Assembly: GCA_027596945.1 (NCBI GenBank) | Contig: JADGJH010000750.1 | Location: 1 to 14,754 of the forward strand | Direction of reading: 5' to 3' | Length of the DNA stretch: 14,754 nucleotides | DNA from: Physocladia obscura | Lineage: Eukaryota; Chytridiomycota; Chytridiomycetes; Chytridiales; Chytriomycetaceae | In this document: positions 1 through 10,400 of the stretch, in pieces | Layout of the letters: every line of letters begins with the position of its first letter | Position numbering within the stretch: position 1 is the first letter of the stretch | Notes under the pieces: generated by a model | Database searches by the model: none | The model's input: the letters and a program-made list of their open reading frames with translations, nothing else | What the model was told of the DNA's origin: nothing | Translations under genes and position numbers: made by a program

Positions 1-72
1 TTGTAACTGTTTGTAATATTTTTTGTTTGGCAGAAAACAAAAGAAAAAAAAAAAAAAGCACGCGAGAGAAAG

Positions 73-552
73 ATGCAGCTTCCCCGGTCGATTCCCAAAC
101 GGATGCCGCCAGCGTCGGTGCTGCGACACCTGGCGTTTCCGCCGCCGCCCGAACATTTGCGATCGACAATGACGCGCGACGGTTTCGAAAAGCGGCCGCC
201 ACGCATTCCGGAACGTATGCAGGCCCGAGTGCGCAAGGCCGCCGTACTCGCGGGTCTTGATCCCGATCTGTTCATCCCGCCAACGCCCTCTGATTCGCGC
301 TTCAAAAAGCCCGCTGCAACTGTACCTGCAACTACTTTTGCTGCCCAGATCTCCACGACAACTGCCCCTGCAAAACGAACAAAGCTTCCCGTCATTAAAA
401 TCCCCAAAGGCAACAGCAATCTCATCAAGCAAGAGGAACGCAAAATGAAAATCAAGGAAAATATGGCGAAAATGGCCCACATTATCAAAGCCGACAAGGA
501 CGAAAAAGCCAAAACCAAGCTCTCGAAAAGACCTGACATTTTCAGTGCATGA
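73..552 (+). CDS. Putative mitochondrial large-subunit ribosomal protein mL59 (MRPL25-like)
   Basis: Encodes 159 residues ending in TGA. The resemblance is to the fungal mitochondrial ribosomal protein mL59 (yeast MRPL25). Residues about 40-65 hold a basic helix followed by a short FIPP turn (the family has a basic 'YSLRR...A...G...LPP' block). A spacer rich in Ala, Thr and Pro follows. After a PKG motif near residue 113 comes a highly basic helix with the KIKENMAKM core. The N-terminus has Arg and Lys but no acidic residue in its first 25, as expected for mitochondrial import. ATG 73 was chosen because it has A at -3. The frame stays open upstream to base 7, and a TTTGGCAG at 26-33 could be a splice acceptor, so an extra 5' exon is possible. 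It converges with the UBA gene, 59 bp between stops. Family assignment is by remembered pattern only; an unrelated basic protein is possible. Confidence 0.55.
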   Translation: MQLPRSIPKRMPPASVLRHLAFPPPPEHLRSTMTRDGFEKRPPRIPERMQARVRKAAVLAGLDPDLFIPPTPSDSRFKKPAATVPATTFAAQISTTTAPAKRTKLPVIKIPKGNSNLIKQEERKMKIKENMAKMAHIIKADKDEKAKTKLSKRPDIFSA

Positions 553-569
553 TAATTAAAATATTGAAT

Positions 570-575
570 AATAAA
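570..575 (+). terminator. AATAAA polyadenylation signal for the mL59-like gene
   Basis: A canonical AATAAA lies 18 nt after the stop codon, overlapping a preceding AATAAT. It sits in the 59-bp gap between two convergent genes, so the two 3' UTRs must be very short or overlap. No AATAAA was found for the opposing gene inside this gap. Confidence 0.5.
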
Positions 576-611
576 ATTACAACCACTTTCTCTTTACTTT
601 TTTTTTTTTTG

Positions 612-1897
612 TTAATCTGCAAAAGGATCTGCAAACGGATCATCCTCTTCTTCTTCTGCTCCAGCAGCGACTGCAACTGCCTGTTTGGTATCTTGCTGTT
701 GTTCTTGCTGGTTGTTGTTGTGGTGGTGTTGTTCAAGAGACCATCCTCCTTGCTGATACCGATTTCCTCCACCATTCAATCCAGTATTTGCCACTGCAGC
801 CCAACCACCACTCGCACTCGCACCAGCTGAAGCATTAACGGCTGCACTGGCCCCACTGTTCGACAGCTCATTACCGCTCGGCAACATGCCCATCCGCCGC
901 AAATCAGCTTCACTCAAAAACTTGTTCTCGTCAATGCGTTTTGGCGCAATGATATTGTATGACAGGGGCGGCGACGACACGCCTACATTCGACGACAATG
1001 GATACGACTGGTTCGACTGAAAAGCGAGTGAGCCGCCGCCGAATGGGTTTATTGGGATCTGGGCCGTCGTGGTGCTCGCGGCAGGGATGGAAGACGAATT
1101 GTTGTAGGAGCTATAGTTGTCGGTGGGATAGTTGTTATTGAAAGCGAGAGATTGGGGCTGCATTTGAGAAGGCAGGAGACGGGAGGGGGTGAAAGAAGAT
1201 GAGAGGGGTTGAAGGGTGAAGGCAGCAGCAATAGGGTCGTAGGAGCTGTTGGCAGTGGGGTTTGTGGTCGTGGTGGTGGCGTATTGGTAGGCAGGTATGG
1301 AGTTTTGAGCCGAATTTGGCAGCGTTGATTGGCGGTACGTTGGTGAAGCGAGGGGAGGGTGTGGTTGATGGAAAGTGACAGATTTTGAAGGAGAAGAAGC
1401 GGACGACGACGAAAATAGCGCCTTGACTTCCGGGTCAGCCGTCTTCTGGATCAGCCACTGGACGGCAGCATCTAGATCGTTATTGGCCTCGCGCAGGGCT
1501 TTGAGGTTTAGCGCGTCGTCGGTGAAGCCCATGCTGCGCAGCTGCTTAATGTTTGCCTGGTGGGGCGTGACTGTTTGCTCCTTGCGGCGTACATACGCAC
1601 CCAGCGAGTCTGTGTCTACGCCGGAATCTGGGATCGAGTCTGTTGTGACCCAGTCTATCGCCTGCTGCACCTGCCCGCCCGACCGTTCGAGCGCTGTGAA
1701 TTGATCAATCAATCAACCAATCAACCAATCAATACAAAACAAGCAATCGCCGCTGTGCCTATGCACTGGATGCAATGCATCGAAATACAAACGATACCTA
1801 GACGGTTCATGGGCACGTTGCTCAGTCCCATCGACTGCATGTACTTGAGCGATCGCGCAAACGGTTCTTCTGGATCAATAAAGTCCATCCCTGTCAT
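612..1897 (-). CDS. Tandem-UBA protein with NPF and DPF endocytic motifs
   Basis: Two exons, 1897-1798 and 1693-612, joined in phase 1 across a 104-nt GTATCG...CACAG intron, give 393 residues. The splice restores the first UBA domain: residues 15-53 read MQSMGL...N..AL..SGG.VQ.AIDWV. A second UBA spans about 78-117 (LRSMGF...N.KAL....NDLDAAVQWL). UBA domains bind ubiquitin. The rest is low-complexity Ser/Asn/Gln/Pro sequence holding one NPF motif (249-251), the ligand of EH domains. The C-terminus is a tandem DPFADPFAD (385-393), matching the DPF ligand of the AP-2 alpha appendage. These motifs suggest a ubiquitin-recognising endocytic adaptor (inference); no ENTH, EH or ArfGAP domain is seen. 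ATG 1897 has a purine at -3; M4 at 1888 is an alternative. It is divergent from the AIM24-like gene. Confidence 0.75.
1704..1733. repeat. CAAT/CAAC simple repeat in the UBA-gene intron
   Basis: Short tandem tetranucleotide units (TCAATCAACCAATCAA type) lie just upstream of the acceptor of the UBA-gene intron. They explain why this intron (104 nt) is about twice as long as the others in the window. No function is apparent. Confidence 0.7.
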
Positions 1898-1917
1898 ATC
1901 TTTCTTGCTTGATAAAA
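1898..1917. promoter_or_regulatory. 20-bp gap between divergent start codons (UBA / AIM24)
   Basis: Only 20 bp separate the two outward-facing ATG codons. No room exists for two independent promoters, so the 5' UTRs must overlap or be extremely short, or one start is mis-assigned. No TATA box can be identified within it. Confidence 0.45.
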
Positions 1918-3150
1918 ATGTTTGTTCGGCGGCTGGCAACATTTGCAACGACAGCGGCGACGGCGACGGCGACGGCAACGACAACGACAACGGCAGCGGC
2001 AACGCAGCCGCAGCCGGTGTTTGCGCGCACATCAGCATCGACATCGACGTCGACATCGGGGCTGTTTTCTGGACAGGGATTCGTGCACGTGCAGGGGAAA
2101 GGACGGACGGCGGTGCTCGAGAGGCCGGACGGCGACGGGCTGGGGCTGGTGACGGCGCACCTTGCCGCGGGCGCCACGCCGACGCCGACGCCGACGCGGA
2201 CGCCGACGCGGACGCTGGTTGCGCGCGCCGGCAGCGTTGCGGCGGCGTCGGCGGGCGTGGCGCAGCGCTCGCTGTCCCTGCCCGCGCTGGCACAGACGCC
2301 GCAGCCCGCCGTGCGGCGGACGCCGTGGTTTGCGCGGTGGGAGCGCGCGCGGCTCTGGGCGCTGCACGCCGCCACGGGCAGTCCGCGCGCGGCCCTCCTG
2401 CGCTTCGCCGTGCTCACAAACACGTCCGCCACGACGCCCGCCTCCGTGCTGCTCGCCCCTCCCGCCTCCAGCGCAAATGCTGGCTCCCTCGCCGTCGTGG
2501 CCACCGACGACGGCCTCGCCGAACTCATTGTCGCCCGCGCTGCCTTTGTCGCGGCTGCCGGCGATCACGTGGCCATTGTCCCCGACGCGGTGAGTAGTCA
2601 ACCGTCTTGCTGCATCATCGCTTAATCTTTTTACCAGTCCGCCCCGCCCGGCCTTCCCGCCTTCCGCTTCGCGCATAACGGCGAGGTTGCCTTCAGCGCG
2701 AGACAGGGTGCTGTGCATCGCGTCTCGCTGGCCGTCAACCAAGAGTCGCTCGTCCAGGCGAGCCTGCTCCTTGCCTGGGATGCCTCCGTTTCTATAGCCC
2801 CAGTCGCCCAAGACTCGCTCCTGGCAAAGGCTTTCTCTTTTGCTAGCAACGATCAACCAACAAGCTCCACCAGCCTCGTCAAACCTGTTTTTCCCCGTCT
2901 CGCAAACTCGTCAACTGCTGCTCCAACCTCCACCTCCACCTCCACTTCAGTCACTACCCCTTCATCTAAGTCACAATATGAATATCCGCTAAAACTTGTC
3001 CAATTCTTGGCTCGCTACAGCGTTTACCAATCAACTGTCTTTTTCAAGTTTTTGTTTTCTAGATTCTTGTCGGCATTATCCCCCTCTTCCAATCGCCTCT
3101 ACAAAATTAAAGGCCCTGGCTACTATTATTTGAGTTCCAGAAGAGAATAA
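1918..3150 (+). CDS. AIM24: AIM24-like mitochondrial protein
   Basis: Two exons, 1918-2589 and 2638-3150, join in phase 0 across a 48-nt GTGAGT...ACCAG intron and encode 394 residues. AIM24 of yeast is an inner-membrane protein needed for MICOS integrity and cristae shape (known for the family). The N-terminus, MFVRRLATFATTAA, is a typical presequence and runs into Ala-Thr repeats. AIM24-like blocks follow: LVARAGSVAA, then VLLAPPA with GSLAVV, an A-F-V-A segment with HVAIVPD, and a second beta block QGAVHRVSLAV with LLLAWDAS. The protein closes with YKIKGPGYYYLSSR, the family's terminal GPG...LSSR signature. Its first 280 codons are strongly GC-rich and its last 110 AT-rich. The start has A at -3. 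Family call is fairly firm; exact boundaries of each block were not aligned. Confidence 0.75.
1952..2014. repeat. GGCGAC/GGCAAC hexamer-like low-complexity tract
   Basis: Iterated CGGCGA and CAACGA units in the presequence region of the AIM24-like gene encode an Ala-Thr run. A similar GACGCC tract at about 2172-2215 encodes a Thr-Pro run. Length polymorphism would change only linker-type residues. Confidence 0.6.
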
Positions 3151-3151
3151 A
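3146..3151 (+). terminator. AATAAA overlapping the AIM24-like stop codon
   Basis: The hexamer AATAAA contains the TAA stop (3148-3150) of the AIM24-like gene. If used, the 3' UTR would be only about 10-30 nt. Whether this copy or a later one is used cannot be told from sequence. Confidence 0.35.
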
Positions 3152-4075
3152 GAGTACTATAATGCAAATGATGAAATATTTAAGAATAGAGGCAGACAAG
3201 TTACGATTTGAATGATTTTTCAGAAACATTGTGCAGGTATATAAATATTAACACAGAGTCCCCAAATCTGACAATATCTGATTTTCGTAAGGATAGGTGT
3301 TTTTGAGTTTTTCTCTTTTTTTCGTTTTTTTCAATGAAAAATGTGTTTACACAACTTCAGATGCAAATCAAAAAATAGAAGGTGCTGGATTGTCAAGTAT
3401 GCCAAGTCTAATGCCAGCTAACTCATCACTTTCAGAAGGTAACGCCTTCATACCAACTTTCTTTTTTTTTTTTTTTTGGATGTCGCCTTTACTTGGAATA
3501 TACTACATTTTGAAGAAAGCAGACTGTAAGAGGCTGGCATTCAAGGTACAAATTGCTTGGAGTTATATCATCAAAACCTTGAGATTGTCAGTGTGTTTTT
3601 CCCAAATTGGTGGAATGTGGGATGGCAATTATTTGGTATTGGACTTTTGTTAGTGCTAACGAACAAAATTACCCAAGATTTCCACAAATTGGTTATTTTT
3701 ATTTGAATGATGCAATTCAGGCAGCTGGCTTGTAACTCATAAATAAAACAAATGTGAAAAAATAAAAATAAAAAAATAAAAAAAATGAAATGGTCAAAAA
3801 TCACACCATTATGCTGAAAAAGAAAATAAATAAATATTTTAAAGTGATAAGAAATTGTGACTAGAAATTACACACTCCCTTCTTTCCCCATCGGCTTTCA
3901 AATATAAAAATAAATGATAAAAAAAATCAAAAATTGAACCCGTTTTCAAGAATTCTTTGAATTTAGATAAAAATGGTTCGTGTGATGATAGGTGTGATGG
4001 GGTCTGGTGTTCTACAAATACAAGCCCTAGCGCAGGAAACTCTTGGAAAAAAAAATCTATTTGTTAAACGTCTAG
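3151..4075. other. AT-rich interval without a secure gene
   Basis: This stretch separates the AIM24-like gene from the 3' end of the RGS gene. It holds poly-T runs (for example 3463-3477), A-rich tracts around 3755-3790, and possible splice sites. It must contain the 3' UTR of the RGS gene; the nearest minus-strand AATAAA seen is at 3698-3703, some 370 nt past the stop. An ATG at 3973 on the plus strand opens 79 codons, but these run antisense into the last RGS exon and look like a shadow. A candidate plus-strand coding segment is listed separately. Confidence 0.6.
3297..3735 (+). pseudogene. Possible unrecognised plus-strand gene or gene relic
   Basis: Coding-like stretches exist but no clean model was found. 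Bases 3358-3440 read DANQKIEGAGLSSMPSLMPA and on to SEG, then a GTAACG donor. A second stretch reads ADCKRLAFKVQIAWSYII. The last stretch, in another frame, ends YFYLNDAIQAAGL with TAA at 3733-3735, and AATAAA follows at 3742-3747. Joining them would need two introns whose phases I could not make fit, and a poly-T run falls inside. It may be a small spliced gene, a decayed copy, or chance open frames in AT-rich DNA. No family recognised. Confidence 0.2.
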
Positions 4076-4440
4076 TCACCATCCCTGTTCAATTTCTAGT
4101 CCCTGCGTATAGAAGGCAGGAATACTTGTTGTTTTCAAACGGTCCATCACGAATTTACATGATTCATCAAACACTTCAGGGTGGTAATCGCCCAGAGTTT
4201 CCAATTCAATAATCAACTTGTCTTGAACTTTTTTCGGCAGCCGGATTGCGTTCTTTTTGAGAAATATTTCAATGATTTCTTGAGTTTGCGCTTGAAGCTC
4301 GTTCCTACTCATATCCACCGTCACGCCGTTTCGCAAAACAAATTCGGGGATGTCTTTACATTTTCTTCGATAATGTTCCATTAATAAAATATATTCCAGA
4401 TCTTTTTCTGAATGGTTCATGATCAAGTAGTTGTAAAAAT
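4076..4440 (-). repeat. RGS repeat 15, terminal and degenerate (exon 15, residues 2754-2874)
   Basis: DFYNYLIMNHSEKDLEYI replaces the Asn with Asp, and the second motif is NAIRLP. DYHPEVFDESCKFV and TSIPAF are recognisable. The protein ends nine residues after the domain (TGA at 4076-4078), so no leader for a sixteenth copy is made. Confidence 0.85.
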
Positions 4441-7400
4441 CTGTTGTTATTATTGTTATTGTAATTGTGTTCAATCTGCTTTATAATCGAAGTGGCAAGA
4501 TACCTGCAAGGGATAACGGTGGTGAAAGCCGATTTTGCAAAACTTGACCAATCAAAGGATCTTCTCCGCTCGTTAAATCAGAATCTACAATCTCCTGGCG
4601 CTCCAAATCTTCAGGAACAATTGTATTCAATCCAGCCTCGTCCCCCAAATCTTTAGAATTTTCGTTGAAAAAGTTTGGAAAGCTCGAAACCCGCATTATA
4701 GACAACACTTCAATGAAGGCGTCGTTGAAAATGTTTGGGTCAAAGTTATTTTCGGTGTATACATTGTGTAGGATGGAGGACTTGACTTTCGAAGAAACGG
4801 ATATCTCTTTTGGCGCGTTGAGGACCAAGAATGTGTCAATTATTTTTAAAGCTGACTCGCGAATCTCGTCATTGTTATTACTGCTAATTGAAATTACTGT
4901 TGTGCCGGCTGCTGCGGCTGTTGTCTTTTCGCATATCTTGCGGTAATTCACAATCGATATGTAAAAGTCGAAATTCTCGGCAGAATGCTCCTTCTTGAGG
5001 TAATTATAGAAATCATTTCTTGAAAGCGGTGGATCAGTTTTATCGGCCAACACTTGGAACAGGAGGTTACTGAGTTTTCCCGACACGAAATTTTCCGATG
5101 CTTCATTCAAAAAGTTTCCCTCTTCTTCTTCTTCATCTTGTTCAACAAAAGCAGAAGATCCTGTTACCACTGCTGCTGTTGTTTCTGTTGTTGTTGCTGT
5201 TTTTGGCGATTGCCCGATTTCAGCAATTGCAATATGTACGCCTTTGCTTGTTTTTTTTGTTCCAACAATCTTCAGTTTCACACCTTTGGCTTTAGTTGTC
5301 GCCATTTTATAGAACCCCGGAAACGAAGAGCGCTGCATTGCAGCGCAAATGTGTTGCACGGCTCCATCGAAAATATGCGGCGTCCAGTTACCGTTGCGGC
5401 TGACTTCAGAATTCAAAAACATTTTGATTTGTGCCGGAAAATCGAGGTAATATTTTGATTCGGGTTGTTCAACGTATTTTTGTAGAATTTCAGTAAGTTC
5501 TGCTCGTATACGCGCTATTGCGCTGTTTGCTGGTAGTGGGCTTGGATTTGTCTGACTGGCATTTGATGGGTTGTTGAGGATTCCTTCTGGCACTTTTTCG
5601 CAGAGCCGTTTGTATCGTTTCACGGATAGATAGAAGTCAACGTAGTGTGCTTTTTTTTCCTTTTTTAAGTATGTGCGAAAATCTAATGTCATTTATTTAA
5701 GTAAATAAAAATAATAATAAAATAATATATACCTCTGCAAGACAATGGCGGAGGAATTTTATCGTCTAAAGTCTGTTGTAGACCTAATCTAATCTGCGCT
5801 GGTGTCACCATATCTGCAAACTGAACATCAGTATTTGCTTCACCGCCAACTTTCCACATTGTACTGATGCGATCTCTCGTTGACGACGAATCAGTTGGAT
5901 CTTCAAACGTAAACGACTGTAATCCTAGTCGCGTTAATATCCGATGCGCAATCGTTACACGCGACGTAGTATCCGCAATTTCTAAAAAAGTATGCTTGGA
6001 ATCATCCGAGCCTCGGCAAATTACGCCGCCGCCACTGCCAATGCCAGTGCTTCCACTAGTGCTAGTAACACTGCTAAATGGCGCAGTTGGTTGTAAATTA
6101 GACTTGAAACTAAATGAATCGTCAATCGCCACCTGCATTTGAACTTCTTTTTGAAACTTCGGGAAACTTGAAAGCTTGAGCATTCCAAGCACATTGGCCA
6201 AAATTTCTTTGAATATATCTGGGTGTGGCAAGGTTTGTTGCTGTTGCTGTTGTTGTGAAGTATTGTTGCTGCTACTAGTGCTGTTGACGCTGTTACTTGG
6301 TTTCGCAATGTCGGTTAGTATCGCTGTTCGTAAACTTTGAGGAACGTTGAGTTCAATTAATGCTTTTGGGACAATAAATCTGTTGATGATTTCGTTGAAG
6401 GTATCTTTGCATTGAGATATCTGAGGCTCAGATATTGATGTTTCCGCTTGCTCTCTAGATGATGGTGGTAAATTTTCCCAAAGTTGTTGGTATCGACGGA
6501 CCGCCAGATAGAATTCAATATTCTCAGATGAATGATCACGTACCAAGAAATTATGAAAATCTGAATTTTTATAGATTTTTAAAATAAAATAAAATCAAGA
6601 AAGCAAATTAAATAAATAACCTTTAAGGGAGATTGGTGGCAGCAATTGATCATCTAAAACCTGTTGAAGAGTATATTTAAGCGTTATGGGGCCTTTATCC
6701 AGAGCTTCCTTGTAAAATTTGGTGAAACTTGATAAACGCAAGTTGATCAACAAATTTTCAAGAATGCTATCAAAAACTTCCGGATGAATGTTTTGATTGT
6801 TTATGTTGGATAACAGCGGTTGCAAAACGTTTACAGCAACATTGAGCTCGTTCTCTCCTCCAGAAATGAAATAAGTTGCAATTATTTCTTGAATCATACT
6901 TTTTGCCTTTTCTAAATCTTTTACATCGCTGGAATCTTTTTCAACTGTCGATGGATCCCGTAAATATCCTTCAGTAATACATTCACACAATTTACGATAC
7001 TCTTTTAGCTGTAGATAAAATTCTGCAATCTCGTTAGCGTCTTCTCGTCTTAAATATCTTTGAAAGTCTATTTTTGCGTGTGGTTGATCTTCAAAAAAAC
7101 AAAAAAATAGCAAGTAAATAACCTCGAAACGAAAACGGTGGCGAAAATCTATCATCAAGAACTTGAAGCACTCCAAATTTGATTTCGGGTTGCTGTTCAA
7201 AAGATATTTGCATCGATTTACTAGTCAAGTTTTGGACAACTCCAGTTGATGTGTTGTCCCATGAGTTCTCAACAGGAACTATCTTTGCACTAATCCTATC
7301 CAAAGAGCTTGTTTTGGTGTCAATAGAAACTGGCACATTTGATAAAACTCCAGAGGACGACCGTATTTGCGAATTTTCCTCAGAAATCTCGTTTTTCAAA

Positions 7401-10400
7401 ATATTTTCCGCACTCATTTTCGGTGTTGATTTCAAAGCAGATCCCAAATTTTCAGGAATAGGCCGAGCTATAAAGTTTGTTTCATTTGTCGAGCGATTTT
7501 TCAGTTTTACAGGACCTTTGACAGACGCCGACAAGTAAAATTTTGCAAAATGGGCAGATTTATGATGTTTCAGTATAGATTCAATCGCGTCTTGAAAAAC
7601 TTCAGGATGTATATTTCTCGTTTCGGTAATTTGAGCAAGCAAGAACTTTTTTGTATCAGGCGGTATGTTTAAATCAAGACTGGAAGTCCTTGAAAAGTAT
7701 TGTGACAAAATTTGCATTGCGGCTAAAAATGCATCACAAGTCTCAGAGTCTTTGTGAGCTCTTGAATCTCGAAGATGGTTTGCTGGAATATTTTCGCACA
7801 ATTTTCCATATTCTTTGTATGCCTTGAAGAATTCAAAAGTCATGACATCTGAATTTCCAACCAAATAAAACTCATAATCTGTGTTAAATCAGTTAAAATT
7901 AATTAAATAAAGAGTGAAAATTTTTCAAACCATTTCTGGAGAATGGTGGCTCCAAAGCATCATCGAAAATATCTTGCATTGTAACCACCAAGTCATCAGA
8001 TCGAGGAGAATCAAAACTCCTTTTCGCAGATTTTGCATTTTTTGGAGAAGCAACTCCTGTATTGTTAACCCATGATTTAGGTCTCAGTATTTTTGAATTT
8101 CTGGTACTATTTTCAACAAAGTTTTGATTTGTTTCTTGAAGATCCGGCTTTGAAGGCGATGAAGATTCAGTTCTTTTCTTTGATGTTTCTTTAACGAAGT
8201 TGGGAAAGCTAGACAATCTCAACATAGTCAATACATTTGCCAGAACTCCTTCATAAATATCTGGATGAATGTTATTCTTTGAACTCTCGTTGAGTAGTGG
8301 AGCTTTCAACACAATAGGCACATTTAATTCGTATTCGCCATGCAATGTGAAAAATTTTGCAATAATTTCAGAGTTTTCATGTTTCAACTGTTGCAGCTTC
8401 AAAGCAAAATCGCCTAGAGCATCCGTTTTTCGAGACTCTATATTTTCTAGAAGCTCTCTTGGAACATGTTCACAGTTTTTTTCGTACTTTTTGAAAGCTA
8501 AGTAAAATTCAATGTTTTCTTCAGAATGTTCCCGTTTCAAGAACTCATGAAAATCTGTCATTTAAAATCAAACCACAGTTAGAAAGTACCCTAAAATTAC
8601 CATTCAAACTGAGTGGAGGCGGAAGTTGGTCATTTAAAACTTGCTGAACTGTTGGTTTCAATTTTGGTTCACCCTTTGCAAGCGCAGCTTTAAAGAACAC
8701 GGGGAAACTTGATAATCGAATCATAGCGAGAACATTTTCCAATGCAGAATTGAATATTTCTGGATGTATATTTTCCCTTTGATTCAAAATTTCCAATAAT
8801 GGCTTCATAATTTTTGACGGAATGTTCAACTCAGTATCTAACCCAGAAGTTAAAAATTTTTTTTGAAGTTTTTCAACAGCAGAGATGGCACGTTCAATTT
8901 TTGGAAAGTTTTCGTTTTCTGCTGTACATTTCTTCAAATTTCTCAAAAGGGCTTCGGGGATTTTTTCGCACATCAACTGATAGTCCTTGACAGCCATGTA
9001 AAAATCGTAGTTTTCTTCAGAATGCTCATTTTTTATGAAATCATAAAAATCTGAATATATTATTTTTTCTTCTTGAGAAAACTAGAGATTAAATCATTAC
9101 TATCTACCTTTTCTGGAAAATGGTTGTGCAAGTTGATCTTCTAAAACTTGGCTGACTGTCGGTTTAAATTCCAATGAAGATAATCGTTTTGGTGATGTTT
9201 GAGTTTCTATTACGGGAGATTGCTCTTCATTTTGAATTTGCGAGTCTGTGAAGCTGCTGCTTGAATCAGTGTCAACATTACTTACACGTCTAATTTTTTC
9301 AACATTAATTGAACTAAGAAACTTTCCGAACGTATTCTTTTTGGCAGATTGTGCGGTGGTTGTATCTGTTTCAGTATCTTTTTTGTCTGATATGGTTTTA
9401 ATTTTCGGAGAAACATTGACAGAATGCCTAGGATTAAATTCTGCTTCGATTTTCTTTGCAAAATTTGGAAAACTTGACTCTTTCAAGAAGTTCAACGAGT
9501 TCAAAAAGGCGGGATGGAGTACTTCCGAAGAAATATTGTGTTGATTTTGAACTTGATCGAGTATATTTTCGCGGACAGATTGTTCCAAATTTATTATATT
9601 TTTTGTTATAAAATCCTCAAGCAGCTGATTCATTTCGTTGCGAAAAATTTCAACTGTATCTGAATTTGGATTATCTGGCGCAATAGTATTATACGCCTTT
9701 AAAAGATGATCCGGAACGTCAGAAGTTAGTTTCACATATTTTTCAAAGGCTATATAAAAATCGAGATGATACTGCTTCTTTTGGAGTTCCAAAAACTGAC
9801 GAAAGTCTGAAAAAAATTAAAATGCCAAAACAAATCAATAAAAATTATGCCAAACCTTCTAGAGACGCTGGCGTTCTCAACAAGTTTTCTACAACGTTTT
9901 GAAATGTAAGTTTTAATTTGGGAGGCCCTTTTTGGGAAGCAGCCTTGCAGAATACTGGAAAACTTGATAAACGCATCATTGTGAGTACATTATCCAGTGC
10001 ATTATTAAAAATAGATGGGTGAATATTTTTCTTTGTATTCAAGATTTCAATCAAAGGATTCATGATTTTCGCAGGAATATTCAACTCTGTATCAACACCT
10101 TTCGTTAAAAATTTTGATTGGATTTTTTCAAGTGTGGTACGAGCCCAAGTAACTTGCAAACTTTCAGTGCTTCCAGCAACACATAACGTAGTATCCATTA
10201 AAATAAATGCTGGTAAATTTTCGCATTGCGCTTGATAATCTTTAACTGCCATATAGAAAGCATAATTTTCTTCGGAATGTTCGTTCAATATAAATTCGTA
10301 AAAGTCTATTAAATAAAATAAGTGTTTGGGTAAAATTTCAAAGTGCAAGATGAAAATATGTAAACCTGCCCGTGAAAATGGAGGCAAAAATCGATCTTCA

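Noticed and set aside
27..260. Alternative frame at the left end starting from a TTG
   Set aside because: It has no ATG start and stops early, whereas the frame from 73 stays open to 552 and matches mL59 features at both ends.
2032..2856. Long open frames antisense to the AIM24-like gene
   Set aside because: They arise from GC-rich, Ala/Arg-biased sequence with few stops, cross the AIM24 intron, and show no recognisable domain.
3973..4212. Small plus-strand gene at 3973
   Set aside because: It is antisense to the last RGS exon for over half its length and has no recognisable feature.
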